The notes: generated from the sequence alone by a model not told the origin. Shown: positions 40,401 through 53,197, counted from the stretch's first letter. The stretch is 64,000 bases of DNA from Bombus terrestris (GCF_910591885.1 NC_063276.1:6758001-6822000), one strand, 5' to 3'. Numbers and translations: made by a program.

Positions 40401-41048
40401 AGTTAAAAGTTCGCCGTACAATGTGAAACACGACAAATGTTATTGTTATCGCGGTGTTTTGAAGCGAACGAAATACAAATTGGTAGCAAAAGCGAAACTT
40501 TGAAGTGGTGCTCGTTGCGCCTGGAAGGTGCCAGCAAACAGCTGCAATCGAGGTTGATCTACGTAGCACAGAAGCGTAATTTCGAACGCGTTCGACGAGC
40601 TTTGGAAAAAGAAACGTGTCGCCCGTAAGTTACAGCTGACTCTCGAGACCGATCGAACTCGTTTCAAGAGCGAAAAGCATCGGTGGGAATGAAATTTGTG
40701 CTTGGTCCCGTCGCAACGGCAAATATTTAAAGATTAAAAGGTCGACGAGCATTTATTGTCGGGGGTGTAAAGTGACCCGATGCAAGTGACGGCGAGCAAT
40801 TACCGGCGTCAAATGTTTGCGCGGGTAGATAGTTTAATAACGACGCAGTCACTTTATAATGCACAGCTAATGAAAATATTCTTCGGTCCTTTGTTCTCCA
40901 GTCTACGCAAGATTAATTCAAAAGTTTCGCGACTCGAGAAATTTCTTCTCTACTGTCACGCGGGAAAATTCCTTAGCTTGGAGTATTTCGTTCCTTTTTT
41001 ATTTAGTTTGAAATTTTAATACAAGATAGCGAGGCACAGTATTAAGAT

Positions 41049-41290
41049 TTCAGTTACTATGCTTTATAGTAACGTGTATGATAAATTATATTCTAAATTT
41101 CTTAGATAGCAGTATTTCTCTTTTTTACTTGTTTCTTAAGTATTTCATCTTAAATTGAGAAAATTAGTAATCGAGTCTTTAGTTATATGTTCATAACATT
41201 TAGCTGCAATTCAAGGTGGCGAGAGTAATAACCGAGACTTCAATCACCGTGCATTTTGCGACTGTGTATGGTAAACTAAACTGTATACTA
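41049..41290 (+). repeat. Eroded duplication, about 185-bp period
   Basis: GCGAGGCACAGTATTAAGA...TTCAGTTAC.ATGC near 41049-41095 matches GCGAGAGTAATAACCGAGAC...TTCAATCACCGTGC near 41220-41290. Both are followed by GTGTATGRTAAA and TATAYTCT/TATACTAG. Confidence 0.45.
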
Positions 41291-42478
41291 GTTAACAAGC
41301 TGCAACTTCCAACACATGGGGCGGGAAATTATCTAAGCTACGTCTAGTAGTCTAATATCGATTCGCCATGGTTTCCGAAAATTAATAATTGCCATCTATC
41401 GACAAGTATGCGGCAGCAACAGCTGCTGAGGCTAATATCGAATTAGCAAGGAGCCTTGAATGGAATGGAGGAACAAGAATTTTCGGAAGGTTGTCCATGT
41501 TCCATCGACCACAGGTGGCAATATTATTTATCAAAAGATAGACGACATCGTGGAATTTCTTTGTTGTTGATGCCGAATCGCGAGAATTGATCGCCGTGCC
41601 TCGAAGAAATAAGTCAGCAGGTTTCGTCTCAGACCACCTCGCGGCATTATGAAAGCAGAACGATAATATCTTCGGGGGTTGTAAGCTCAAGGGGCTGGAA
41701 TCGTTACGGCGTTGCGTGCGGTAAATAGATAAATGTCGACTTGAAGTGCATGAAACGGCACGGCGAAGATAGGGCGCGCCGAATCGAGAAAATGTATTAC
41801 CACGGAAATAATTTGCATTTAGATCCCTCGATATTTCAAACCAGAGACCCGCGTCCCACTGAGTTTTGCAACTCTTGTGAAAATTCCATGCTTCAACGTT
41901 ACCACGAATTATTTTCTACTCGCGATAGAGAAACTATTCTATAGTTGATTCGGAACTGAGAAATTTTGTTTATTTCTTATAGCATGTCAGGATCGTTGAT
42001 TCATGAGCAATAATAGCTTTAATTCTATTACCTGATCTTTCAATTTTTCACGTATCAATCTTTAGTTTCAACTGAATGGTTTAAAAAATCATTAATGGTA
42101 AGAGTTTCTTCTTGTATCTCAATAGCTATTAACATAACATAAACCCATAAAATCTAGAGCGAGCAACAAATAGCGTTGCCTTGTGTTTTGCCTAATTCGG
42201 ATAACGTGTGAATCGTTTTAGTATTTTGAAGGAGGTCAGTTATTTGTGATCTGCAAGAACAAACTGATACAGAGCGATGAAATAATATCCTTTCTACGTC
42301 CCAATTAATTCACACGAAATTAAGTCAATCATCTCATATGAACCTAATGAAGAGGTCGCGAAAATCTTGAAAAAAATTATGCCGAGTGCTCGTGACGAAT
42401 TTAACGATATACTTTTGAATGTTTAACGATTTATTCAAAGATGACGAATTTAATGTGAAACGTTTCTCGTGTTTTCAG

Positions 42479-42632
42479 CGATCATTCCTGGATCGTACAT
42501 CAGACACTATAGCGCCGTTTGGTACGACACGGCTGCTCTAAGGGAACATCGCAGTAGAAGTCGTCGTGACACTTCAGCTTCCGGGCATCCAGGAGACGCG
42601 ACGCTGAATCTACGTCTTCACGCTCTCGACAG
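42479..42632 (+). CDS. ADAM10: ADAM10/kuzbanian-family metalloprotease, coding exon 2 (start of prodomain)
   Basis: The exon (154 nt) enters in phase 1 after a pyrimidine-rich acceptor (GTGTTTTCAG) and leaves in phase 2 at ACAG|GTTCGT. It encodes residues 31-81 plus two bases of codon 82. Family signs in order: S-Y-I-R-H-Y at 36-41, W-Y-D-T at 45-48, L-R-E-H at 51-54, and a basic cluster R-S-R-S-R-R at 55-60 followed by D-T-S. This is the known N-terminal prodomain layout of ADAM10/Kuz, where a H-Y motif, a Leu-x-x-x-His and a basic stretch occur in the same spacing. Then comes a short Gly/Pro/Ala linker (62-72) and L-N-L-R-L-H-A-L, matching the L-x-x-H-A-H region of the family. The second H of that motif is replaced here (A-L-D-R). 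The prodomain acts as chaperone and inhibitor during passage through the secretory pathway. Confidence 0.85.
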
Positions 42633-43022
42633 GTTCGTAAAACCACGTACCACTCTTGCTCCGAGTATATATGCAGGAAGAAAAAGAAATCCGCCAGTAA
42701 TGGTAACGCGGTCAACAGGGGAATGAGAAACAGGTGGGAGGGGGAAGTTTTATCGAGGAAAATTCCAGTTTCTCGCTGCCGTCAAAGGCGGAATAATCTA
42801 TGGACGAACGGCCGTTTTACCTGCACGTGGTAACAGAGGAATATAAATTTTCATTTCGGCTCGACGTCAACGAACAAACATTGGCCGTGACGTATAAATG
42901 ATCATGGCGTTAGGTAAACTCGGGCGAACTCGGGATTTTACTAAAAATCTAGAAAATATTCAAATTTCTTCCACGACAAAATGAGAATTAGTACGTTTAG
43001 TATTGTAGTACATTTAGTAGTA

Positions 43023-43484
43023 CAGTAGATTCTCGCTAAATTGATTCTTGTGGAATCGAGTGTCACCGTTTAATCCGAAAATATATATCAATTATCATTC
43101 ATCGGTTGTTAATAACAAAAAGTCACATATAATATTGTAACTTATTAATATAACGAATAAATTGATCGTGCAAATATTTCGATTGCAAATCGTTGCAAAA
43201 AAATAATCAATATCTTGTAACTACCACATATATTTCTAGATCGGTTTCAAATCTTATCAATATAATCATGACAGTCGTGTTACACTGCTAATGAAACTTC
43301 AAAAGGTTTTATAGAACATATAATTTATAGAACATGGATATGAAAGTTATCTATGGCAACTGCGTACCCAATATGGCAATGTCGAATATGGTATATGTAA
43401 AATGATTTTTCTGTAGGTCAATTGTTTACATCTCGATAAAAATGTAATCGATTAAAGTGGAACCAGATAATGGAGGTTCTACTA
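43023..43484. mobile_element. Possible pogo/Tc1-like TIR element relic (MITE-sized)
   Basis: The left end CAGTAGATTCTCGCTAAAT, directly preceded by TA, is mirrored at the right end by GGTTCTACTA, whose complement is TAGTAGAACCTCCATTATC. Further in, the left TCACCGTTTAATCCG resembles the complement of the right CGATTAAAGTGGAA. CAGTAGAACCTC-type ends and TA targets are typical of pogo-like elements. The interior (about 460 bp overall) is AT-rich with no transposase frame, so this would be a non-autonomous, eroded copy. The ends differ at several positions, so the call is tentative. Confidence 0.35.
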
Positions 43485-44040
43485 AATTCAATTTAAAATA
43501 GCAGGGCCGCGTGATCGTCGATCGTTATTTGTCTGAAAGAAAACGTAATTTTCTACTTGCCCGTACTTACATGAACATCGATTAAGAAAAGTTTCGCTGT
43601 TTCTAACGTGTTAGTGCCACGATGATTTTCTACGTGGCACCGAAGTAATACAAAGCAAATGCTAGTAGCTTAGCCCGTCACGTTGCAAAGAGGTAATTGT
43701 TTTGTGCACGTAGAAAGCACTTTCTTGTGAGAGCGCTACTTTCAGGACCTAGTTGGGCCAAAGAAGCCGAATCTTCTTACCAACCGAGACTTGTTTCATT
43801 ATATTTTGTCCGGACCAACGCGACCGTCTGAAGTTGTGCGTGTAATTGAACGTGCGTCAGTAGTTGAAGCGAACCACTGCGGACGACAAAATAAAATATG
43901 GGCTAAAATGGTGGAATACACGTTTGGAAAGAAATCTTTCATATTTTGATATATCACGGAAATGATTAATTTTATAGTTGTTACTATTTTATAGTAATCT
44001 TTCATTTATGCTATTTATATCAAGTAAAATTACACGATCG

Positions 44041-44235
44041 TTACGCAAATATGATTTCGGTAAAAACGGTCAAAGTTAGTCAGATGCATTAATATACCGT
44101 TTCATCCGATATAATCAATCTCTATCAATTGTTATATTCATGAACTCGTGTTTGATAACGATCACGACGATAAATTAGATAAAACAAGCGTTTAAATTAT
44201 TGCTATTATATTATGCTTCAAATTAGCGTGATATG
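44041..44235 (+). repeat. Dispersed copy of the about 330-bp degenerate repeat
   Basis: It contains AAAACGGTCAAAGTTAGTCAGATGCAT, TATATCRTTTYAT, TTGTTATATTCATGA and ACAAGCGTTTAAATTATTGCTA..ATATTAT, in the same order as the tandem copies at 47178-48210, about 3 kb away. Confidence 0.6.
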
Positions 44236-47177
44236 TACTTAGCGTGGCCGCAGTTGCATAATAAGTCACTCTATATGTTGGAATTGAATGGTATGTGGCG
44301 AGGAGGAATAAACGAGGCAATAGATGTACATAAAGAGGAAAACTTGAACAAATTTCCATAATTCAACAATTAAGCAAATTATAGCATCGAGGGTAGAGTA
44401 CCATAGAAAATCAATTAGAAACACATTATAATGTAACAGTTGCCGAACGAATGGCATGACGTAATAGGTAGATGGATGTTTGGCCTCTTGTATATTCTCT
44501 ACATATGGCAACTATCGTCAGCCTTATGTGACACTGGCTCGACACAGTAACCATATGCCTCGTTGAGCATCGTGATACACCGTCATTGTGTTGTCAGTGC
44601 CATCGACACGAGCCCTCTAAATCTCCGCGTTACACTCAAGAGATGCGACAGTTCTGTTTCAGTGTCGCTGAACCGTTCTCTGTTATGCGTGCTTTTGCCT
44701 TCCCTTTTCTAAAATTTCCTATATACTGAAGATCACGGGGGAAAAATATGATTATCTAGCAGTTTTAAAATTTACTAGGTTGTCGTTCGATCCCACGTTA
44801 CCAAAATTTCACCCTCTTTAAAATTTTCAAAATATTGCTCGTTTTAATATACAGACATATATGTACGATGTAAAAACACATTAAAGTCAGAAAATCAACA
44901 ATCCTTTATTCCCTTTAATTCTTTTATCTCATAAATTCTCTTTCATTTATCCATTGATTCATCATTTTCACTGTTGGTTCCACTGTTTTTCCATTCCTCT
45001 CTGTATATTTGATTTCTTATCAAACCCATTCTTTACCTAACTCCGTGACATCGATTTTATTCTGCTCCCATCACTCGTCACACGTAGGGTAAAATAAATT
45101 CAGTTTTTTGACCTGTTAGTTTATTCTACTTCTTCCATTCACGATCGTCGATGCATCCGCGTCGGTTCCTTCTACTTCGTGATGGAATGGAAGATACTTG
45201 GTCGATACGAAGCAGAGTTCCCATTCGACTCGCGGATACCTAGCACTCGTGCGTCGATTCTCCTTTTGATTCAGCCTCGAAGATCGAGGGAAATCGCGTG
45301 CACGCTGGCCGAGACGCCACATCTCTAACCCTGAATATCTCTCTACCCCCTTGAGGATGCACTCGCTGCCGCGGCACTAAATTTTCCTCGAAACACGAAC
45401 GGTGGAACGTGGCGGGGAAAAAATACCGGCGGAAAGTGGCGGTGAAATTTATAAATGCTCGGTTCGGTCACGGATAACGCGCGAAGATAGTCTGGATATA
45501 TAATGGAAGTGGTCGGTGTGTTGGTGAAGATGCTTTACGACGGAGCCTGTTTTTCGATTTATTGCGAGTTTTATCATTCGCTCGTCTTCCGATTCGAATA
45601 CGGAAATGTTTAGAGGTTGATTCGTGGTATACCGCGTAGTTTACAGCTTTAATGGTCCATAATTTAGGACAGAATCAACTCGAGGGTCACTGGAAAACAC
45701 TGGAACATACCGCTGAACGTATTTAACATTGTAACATTATATTATTCGAATACGATTCTGTTTGATATATCGTGGCATACCACGGTGTTTACTGGCCGAG
45801 CAGAAAGCAAACCTGAAAGATTTTCTTCGCAAAACCTTTTTCGGGTTGCAAACTATAAAACTTCGTTTTTATTGCTTGATTCGGTTATGGAGGCCGATGG
45901 TGGGACGGTTTTACGATGGCCAGAGTATCAAACTCGAGGGAAAACAACTGAAATTCTTCCCGCGTCTCGATAAACCTAAGTAGAGGATAAATTCGAGAAT
46001 TCTATGGCCTCGTATCTCTTCTGGCTGTCCTGACAAAACTCGACTATATCCGGAGATGATCAAACATGAACCTTTTTCTAATCAGGCAACGTATGGGCGC
46101 TAGTCGAATCCAAGATCTTTTTTTGCTTTGCTGACTAAATTGCGATTTACCGAATGATATAAAAAATCTTGAATGTTCTAAGATAAATCGTTCATTAGCA
46201 TTTAAAGAAGATTCGAAGCGATACCAACACTAGAAGTTTCTAAATATCTCATTGAATAACAATATTTTCGACGGGGAAACATATATAATCGAGCAATTCT
46301 TTCTCGTTACACGTTATACATATACATATATTGGTGTAATATAATTAGAAAGACGCAATAACGAATTATCAGACGGGAAGGTCGAGCTACTCGAAAAGGG
46401 TAAAACAGCTTTTCATGGTTAACTCGCTTTACAAAGGGGTAGATAAAGAGCGATTGTTATCGCTTGGACAATGGTATCGCGACGGGAACGTACCAGTTAG
46501 CGTTATTTTCGAGTTAAACCCAACCTGTTCCCAGGATTCACCCCATCGAATGGAGAGAGGGAGGGATGCAATTAAAATCAGCTACGTTGGCGTCGTCGAA
46601 TCCCGGTTTCTTTTGTCGGCAGCCTCCGTTTAAGATTTAATTGGATTGTTCATTAATGAGTGATAATCGGACGGACCGTTGCAAATAAACTGGCGATACG
46701 CTTCCAATTAACCTTAATATCGATACTTATTGCTTTCGGGCCAATTACATCTTCTAATTGTAGAAATTCGGACGTGCCGATCGGCAAAAGGGCACCCCGG
46801 AGAGTGTACCAAAATCAATTCGAAATCGATTCGACTGAGGCAAACAGGGTAGACCACCTCTCTCCATGTGGGTTGTAGGTGCTGCGCGTGTTTCTACCTC
46901 GGTATCATGGACTAACGATTCTCTGCTTATTAAACTCTATTTATCGAACTATCTTTTGCTACCGATGAGAGATTCTATTAAGTTCTGTTTGTTCCTCTTA
47001 CGTTTATTACATCTTTGCTATATACTTACCAAATATATTTACATTCAATTTTCCTACTTTGCTAAGAACGATTGCTTCCTCTTCATTCCCATTAATAGTA
47101 GTATATGAAATGTAATAAACGAGAGAAATTTTTATTTTATTAACAAACCATTTCCATAATCATTAGTGTAAGTAAGG

Positions 47178-48210
47178 TGGGCAAGTTCAAGAATATTAAT
47201 AAATCAGAGAAGTTGTTGATAGCATCGGAAAGAAAGTTTTGTAAAAGTGCAGTGCATATATTTAATCATGAAGTTATTATACGTTTTTTCAGTAGAAACA
47301 TCCATAGTCAAGAAGAAATCAGAGATTTCAGTAGAAACGTCCAAAGTTAGTCAAACATATAAATATATCATTTTATGCAATATGGTCATGTCAATATAGT
47401 TGATCTCAGCTGATTTAGCTGAGACGTTGTTGCTACATATCATACTTCACTTTCTGAAAAAATAGACTCAAGATAGAATCAAGTAAAAACGTATGGATAG
47501 ACAGATAGGTGTATCGAAAAACATTAATCGGGAAGGTTGTTCATAGAATTCAGAAAGGAAGCTTTGGAAGAGTGTGATAGAAGTATTTAATCCGGAAGTT
47601 ATTATACTTTATTTTACTTTATACTTTATACATCTTACTTACTTACAATACTTACAATCGAGTGAATTTATCGGATGTATTAAGCGAACGAATTTCCAGT
47701 ACAAATGTCTGATCTTAGTCACATATATAATTTTATGCAATTTTAACTAACTGTTATATTTATGAGTCTGTACTTGGTCTGTCACAACAAGACAGCAGAT
47801 TGGACGAGATAAACGTTTAAATTATTGCTAAAGTATTGTATTATTTTAATTCACATAAGCAAATACTTAAACACTGGAATGAATAAGAAAGCTTGTTCGT
47901 ATTATATAGAAATATTTAATCATACTGAATACATTACTCATGTCGAGCGAAATTATCAATTCATTAAGCAAATAAGACTCCAATAGAAACGACTACAGTT
48001 TATCAGACGCATAAATGTATCATTTTATAAGATTATTTATAAGATAAACAAAACAAACATTTAAATTATTACTAATATATTATATTTTAAATTAACACAA
48101 TATATATACATATATATATTTAACCATTTGAATGAAGGAATAGGGAAGTGGACACGTCCAAGGGCATTAATCAGCTTGGGAAGGTCGTTCCACGAACGAT
48201 AGCATAAAGC
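47178..48210 (+). repeat. Tandem array of a degenerate about 330-bp unit (three units plus a partial fourth)
   Basis: Units begin near 47178, 47510, 47865 and 48140. Shared landmarks in order: AAGRRYATTAATC.G..GAAGGTTGTTCA, GAAAG..GTTTTG, AGAARTATTTAATCATGAAGTTATTATAC, AAACGTCCAAAGTTAGTCA, CATATAAAT.TATCATTTTATGCAAT, TTGTTATATTTATGAG, and GATAAACGTTTAAATTATTGCTAATATATTATATT. Individual units have lost or diverged in different parts. The unit has no open frame, no terminal inverted repeats and no poly-A tail that I can see. It lies wholly in intron 2. The family identity is unknown. Confidence 0.65.
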
Positions 48211-48959
48211 AATGGGTAAGGGAGGGCAAGAAATGGCTTTTACTTCCCGCGTTTTCCTCCGATGTGCGTGAAGCTATATACACGTGAACGTGTCCCTTTC
48301 GTGAATGTATGTTACGAGGCAAACGAGGTTGTCGTGGGTGGAGCGTGCATTACCCTTGCAACTAATCCCATTTCTCAATGGTACATGCATCACTCACCGC
48401 TCCTGACTAATCGTCCTTTCGAGGAGGCGAGCGTCGTTCTCGCGTAAATTGAGCAATAACGGGATAACGCGTGCCTCGACGATAATTCTCGTGCCACGAT
48501 GCAGCCAACTGTAACCAGGAATTTCCATAAATATTCGCGTTTCTCAGACCATCTCTCTGTTGCTCAACCTTTCAAACTTATTTCAGACAGGCAGATCGCT
48601 TAGATGGTGGGAAGCGTGTCTTTCTTCTTCTTTTTGTTTTCTTTTCTTTCTTTTTAGCAGAAAGGGCTTTTTTAGATTTAGTGTTAATATAACTCCTAAA
48701 TTATCAGCAAAATGGTTATTGCCAAAATGAAGATGTTATACAAAACGAGGCGGGAAAAGTTTGAAAGAGTTTCGCTGAGCAGCACCGCAAGACATTGAAA
48801 GCACAGTGTCGTGGTTTCTTGTTAAACATAAAGCGAATTTTATGTGAACCTTTAAATACGAAATTATAGTAGAAAGCCCGGAAATAGAGTCAAGTGGGAA
48901 CGTGTAACGTATTCAATTTTTTATAATCTAAATGGACGAACTAAAATTTCATTACAGAA

Positions 48960-49205
48960 CCGATGGCCGAATAAATCGATTAATATTCTCATAACGTTCG
49001 CTCATTCTAATTCAATTTTGCATAAATATCGAACGACGTGGGATTAATTACCCTGCTAGCATTTAAACTTAAATTAATTGATAATCAATAGCCGATGGAA
49101 TTATTAGGCAATTTGGTTCGTACGGAAGCCTGACAAAATTCAGGCTGCTCTAATTAATTCAAGCAAACGTTAATTCGCCGACGTATTATACCGTTTGATT
49201 TCTCT
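48960..49205. promoter_or_regulatory. TAAT-dense segment with a 7-bp-stem palindrome, candidate enhancer
   Basis: Repeated TTAATTA, CTAATTC, GATTAAT and TAATCAAT words form a cluster of homeodomain core sites, and the perfect inverted repeat AGCCTGA/TCAGGCT (49127-49133 with 49140-49146) lies within it. AT-rich DNA makes TAAT common, so the cluster alone is weak evidence. Confidence 0.2.
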
Positions 49206-51009
49206 CGCGCGTTCCCATTCTAAACGCGATGTCTTTCACGAATCATAAATCAATTATCGGCAATATTATTAAACGGCCTCTAAGAGCTGGCTCGCTTTTA
49301 TCTAGAAATTGTTGCTGGTAATTAGTACCAGACGAACGCTAATTAAGAAATACCAGCCATTGTCTGACTTCCTGTAACATCTGAAACTGCCGTCGTATCG
49401 TAATTAGAAACGTCGCGTTTCTAGGATATTTCGCTTTCCTCGAAAACGCGCGCGCACACGTGTACAATTCGTTCGGAGGTAGAATGTCACAGCACGTCCG
49501 ATGCAAATCTGCACACGATATTGCTATCTGGCGAGTAATGCCGCGCAGATACGCACCCCGTATCCAAACTTTGGGAATAGTTGTTTCCTTCCCCGTCTAA
49601 CGTGAACGTCGTTTGCATACTCGACCAATGGACGTCAGCATCTTCGCGAACCGCCTCCGTGTATTGTGTTCGGCACATGTGAATAATGTGCATCGACGTC
49701 GCTATTGTGTGCCCACTGCACGTACTATTGAGCGGTTCAGCTTCCGGTTCATCCAGATAGCATCCACTTTTAGTAGTTGCTCTTCAGTCTTTAACAATTC
49801 AGAGACTCTCTTCTGCTGGCGATCATTCGTTTGCATTTTATACAGCCGGAATTATAAATTAATAATATGCAGAAATATACAAAAATATAATTCATTTAAT
49901 TTAAATGCCGAAGAAAAGGGATCATAAAGACCTGGAAATCAAGACGTACTTGGGTTAAATAATGAAATTTCTAAATTCTCCAGAATAGAAATGTCACAGA
50001 TCCATGTGTCTCTAACAGCTTATCATAGAAACTTAGTATTTAAGAAAATGTACATCTTTGATAAAAGCATTTGTTATGGAATTATATTTATCGTGATAAT
50101 CGCGTCTAGAGAGATTGATAGAAATAGGAAAGACACTATCGATTATCGGTGGAAAGTTGGAGAAGCCTCGTGCAATTTTTATTTCACATAATGCATATCG
50201 TTGCGCTTTCGTATCAAACTTTCCTCTGCGTCTCCGTATATATCAATTTCAAAAGTTACTATGAACGTAGCAGTGAAATGTAAGGAGTCATGGATTTATG
50301 CGTTCGATATGTCAGCTGCCGGTGTTCGTTCAGCTGTTTGTCGCGAGCTACTGGGGGCGACAGAGTCTCATGTTTTCCGACAGGCAAACTTCTCCATGCA
50401 TGGCTCCCTTAAGATTCACACAGTAATCTCACGTACCGACTTACATAATGCAACGACAAACTTGGCAATTACGCGAGGAGGAATCAGACGAAACTGTTGA
50501 TTGCTGCTTTGCGGATGTACTACTCTGTCGAACACGCCGTATCTGTTGATGAAAATCAGTCTGACCCAGCTGCATTCTCCTTATTTCTCAACTAAACAGA
50601 GAAAGAACGATATTCGCGCATTGCCTGCATAGAACTTTACCAATTTCACAATTTGTAAATTGTGCATTGCTGAAATACGTTTGTGAACAATATTCCATTG
50701 GACAAAATTGTCCGTGGACAAAAAACCAATGTAATGGCATATTGTTATGGCAATTAATGTTTTTAAAAGGTCGAAGAAAGTGGCGGAAATGTATTGTGCA
50801 GAATTGGAAAATTGACTAGCGTAAGGAATACGGATCTGATTGATCATTTCTGATAGGCCTAACGCAATCATAAAGATACGCGTATTATCACATATATAAA
50901 TAAAACAATATAAAAACGCGCGACTGTGAGTGATAAGGGAGCGGTACCTCTCTTATCTTTGGGTCGTTGCGGTAGTCATTTTCCCAGCTCTGCACTATAC
51001 ATCCATATG

Positions 51010-51155
51010 TGAAAGAAAAAGAAGGGGCAAGGAAAGAAAGAGGGAAGAAGAAAGCGAAAGAAGAAACGAATGAAGTAAGGGAGAAAGAAAGAAAATAAGG
51101 ACGAAGGAAAGGGAAATAAAGGAAAGAATGGAAAAAAAGAAAAGAGGGAAGAAAT
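51010..51155 (+). repeat. Purine tract (GAAA/GGAA-rich)
   Basis: About 145 bases almost entirely A and G on the + strand, with degenerate GAAAGAAA and GGGAAGAA words. Simple sequence within intron 2. Confidence 0.75.
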
Positions 51156-53182
51156 CCTTCAGAATTAATACTTAACTTAGTTCCTACTTTTATCATCAAT
51201 TTATTATTTTGGGGATAAAATCAATCGACGTCTCTAAGAAACTCCCAATTTCAGTTCTGTGCTTTCCGTACTTCGAATCAAACCTCACGCGTGTCTCAAA
51301 AGAATAAACGAAATTAACGTTTAATTCTAATATCCATTTTACCCTCATTCCATATATTTAAAACCGACTCAGCGAAAGAAATTGAGTCTCGATCATGAAA
51401 TAAATGGCACGGTAAAATTGTTTACGGCTTTCAATACTCTGCTCTCCGAACAGCAGTTTTCGCGTTGCATTAACGTTTATGCAATATGATTACTGTTGAG
51501 TAACTTCTATGAGAGTTAGCGTGCAGCACATAGCGCGACAGTGAATCGTTTACGCACGTTATAGAACGTTGTAATCCGCTTCCTTATTTTCTGCTTCTTT
51601 TTTGCGGTTCTCGTTATTACACAGAAAAGAGGATATTATGCTGTCTTTTCTTTCGTCGCGAAACAATTGCTGGGGAATTGCGTTTCGAAGCGGCGACGCG
51701 TTGAAGAGATCGCGTCTCAACGACCGTAGGATAGTTTTATTAAAAAAAGGATTTAATCCGTTGATTGGTTGGTTCGTTTTCCATTCGCTACTAAATATTC
51801 CAGTTTTTGTGCTCGTTCAACTGTTAGAATTTGTTGTCTAATTGTAAGCTAAGTGATGGCTGGTATTTGGTTAATGACTGGCACAAATTATTTTAACGAG
51901 ATTTGTTTCATAGCCAAGTCACTTGTGCGAGTACAACGAACTAGTTAACTCATTTTAACTAAAATTGTTGGCTAATGAGTTCCTCTGGCACGATGGTCAG
52001 TTCGTATACGTGAAAATTCAAGCAATCGAGAACGTTGTTTGAACAGTTACATTCGTTCTGACTATTTCATCGGTTCTTTAATAGGACGAGTCTCGAATTA
52101 GCTTCTCAATCGTGTAAATCAGTGTTGCTCGTTCCGCTTAAACGGTACTGGCTTGAAAAAACTATTTTTCCAAGGAAGAAACGAGGTTCCAAAGGCGAGC
52201 GGTATTTCTTGAAGAAACAGCGGGGCTGCGCATGTTTCAAGCAGTTTTTCCATCCAGCTAAAGTCTCTTCTTGCGTCTCGGCCTCGGTCCATTATGGAAA
52301 TTCATTAAATCCCAGCCATTCGAATTCGTCGCTCCCTCTGAATGTAAATTTTCAACCTACCAATTCCGTAATTACTTTCGCATAATGGGCATTTATATGT
52401 ATTACGCATTTGCAGGAATGTTAAATCTTCGACGTTCGCTCGTATAAATATGTATGATTCTTTTTTCCTGCTATTACACGCTTTTAACGGGGTTTACATA
52501 TAGAGTAACGAACATTATCGTCTTCGTTGGTTGCATAACAATTTACCGCGAAGAGCATTAAGGACGATGTCGAAATTTTTTACGCGCATATCCACGCTTA
52601 CCAGCGAGGCAGACCGTATCTAAATCACGCGTTACATCGTGTGAAATGATTATTGGTACAGCGATATGGTAATTAACGTGTCGCTGTAATTTAATTAATG
52701 CTCCCTGTAGTACACGATAACATTACCAATTTGGTTGCATTAGCTACCCTCTGACATCGTGATATTAGTTGCTAAAAGTATGACGGTCGAACGCGCTTCA
52801 ATTTACGTTATTTCGCATACAAAACAATCAGCTATTAACTTGCTGCATAAATTGGTTAAAAATGAACTCTCTCACGAATCGTTGTGCATTTACATATAAT
52901 ACTTCCGTTCTTCGTTTTCCGCTTTCTTCCTCCGTTACCTTTCGACTTTACGAGTTTACATTGTTTTCCCGAGAAGTCAGATCGAAGTTTATCTTCTTAC
53001 ACGCGATCCAGGTCAAACAGAGAAACTTTTCAGAATAGAGCAGCTCCTCTGAACTCGAACGGAAACCACAAGGGCTTGGTCCTCGATCTAGAAATTACGT
53101 CTTCGGTTAAAAGACACCCCCGTTCGTTATCTTGAAAATGATATTTTTCTCATTTCCATCGTATACAGTACATGTGTAGTAC

Positions 53183-53197
53183 ATATATATATATATA
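53183..53197. repeat. Short (AT)n microsatellite
   Basis: An uninterrupted alternation of A and T over about 15 bases, flanked by further TATAGTA words up to about 53220. Confidence 0.75.

Larger units (their letters stand above)
18298..42478 (+). other. Intron 1 of the ADAM10-like gene (24,181 bp)
   Basis: Begins GTATGT and ends with a pyrimidine-rich acceptor (TTTCTCGTGTTTTCAG). No internal coding exon was recognised. Contents that can be described: eroded local duplications at 19141-19370, 22275-22520, 24767-25262, 39828-40400 and 41049-41290; a purine tract at 32005-32405; hairpins at 29452-29481 and 29641-29706. Long frames at 25195-25641, 32116-32601 (minus) and 38322-38822 look like chance or low-complexity frames. 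A first intron of this length is usual for insect developmental genes and could hold enhancers or unannotated noncoding transcripts. Confidence 0.7.

Noticed and set aside
40437..40628. Protein-like helical frame (L-E-G-A-S-K-Q-L-Q-S-R-L...) ending near GTAAGT
   Set aside because: The frame hits a stop within two codons of the possible donor, the upstream part belongs to the local degenerate repeat, and no acceptor fits.
48600..48658. Strong acceptor-like pyrimidine tract ending in TTTTTAG
   Set aside because: Downstream sequence has stops in all frames within a short distance and no donor; likely a decoy acceptor.
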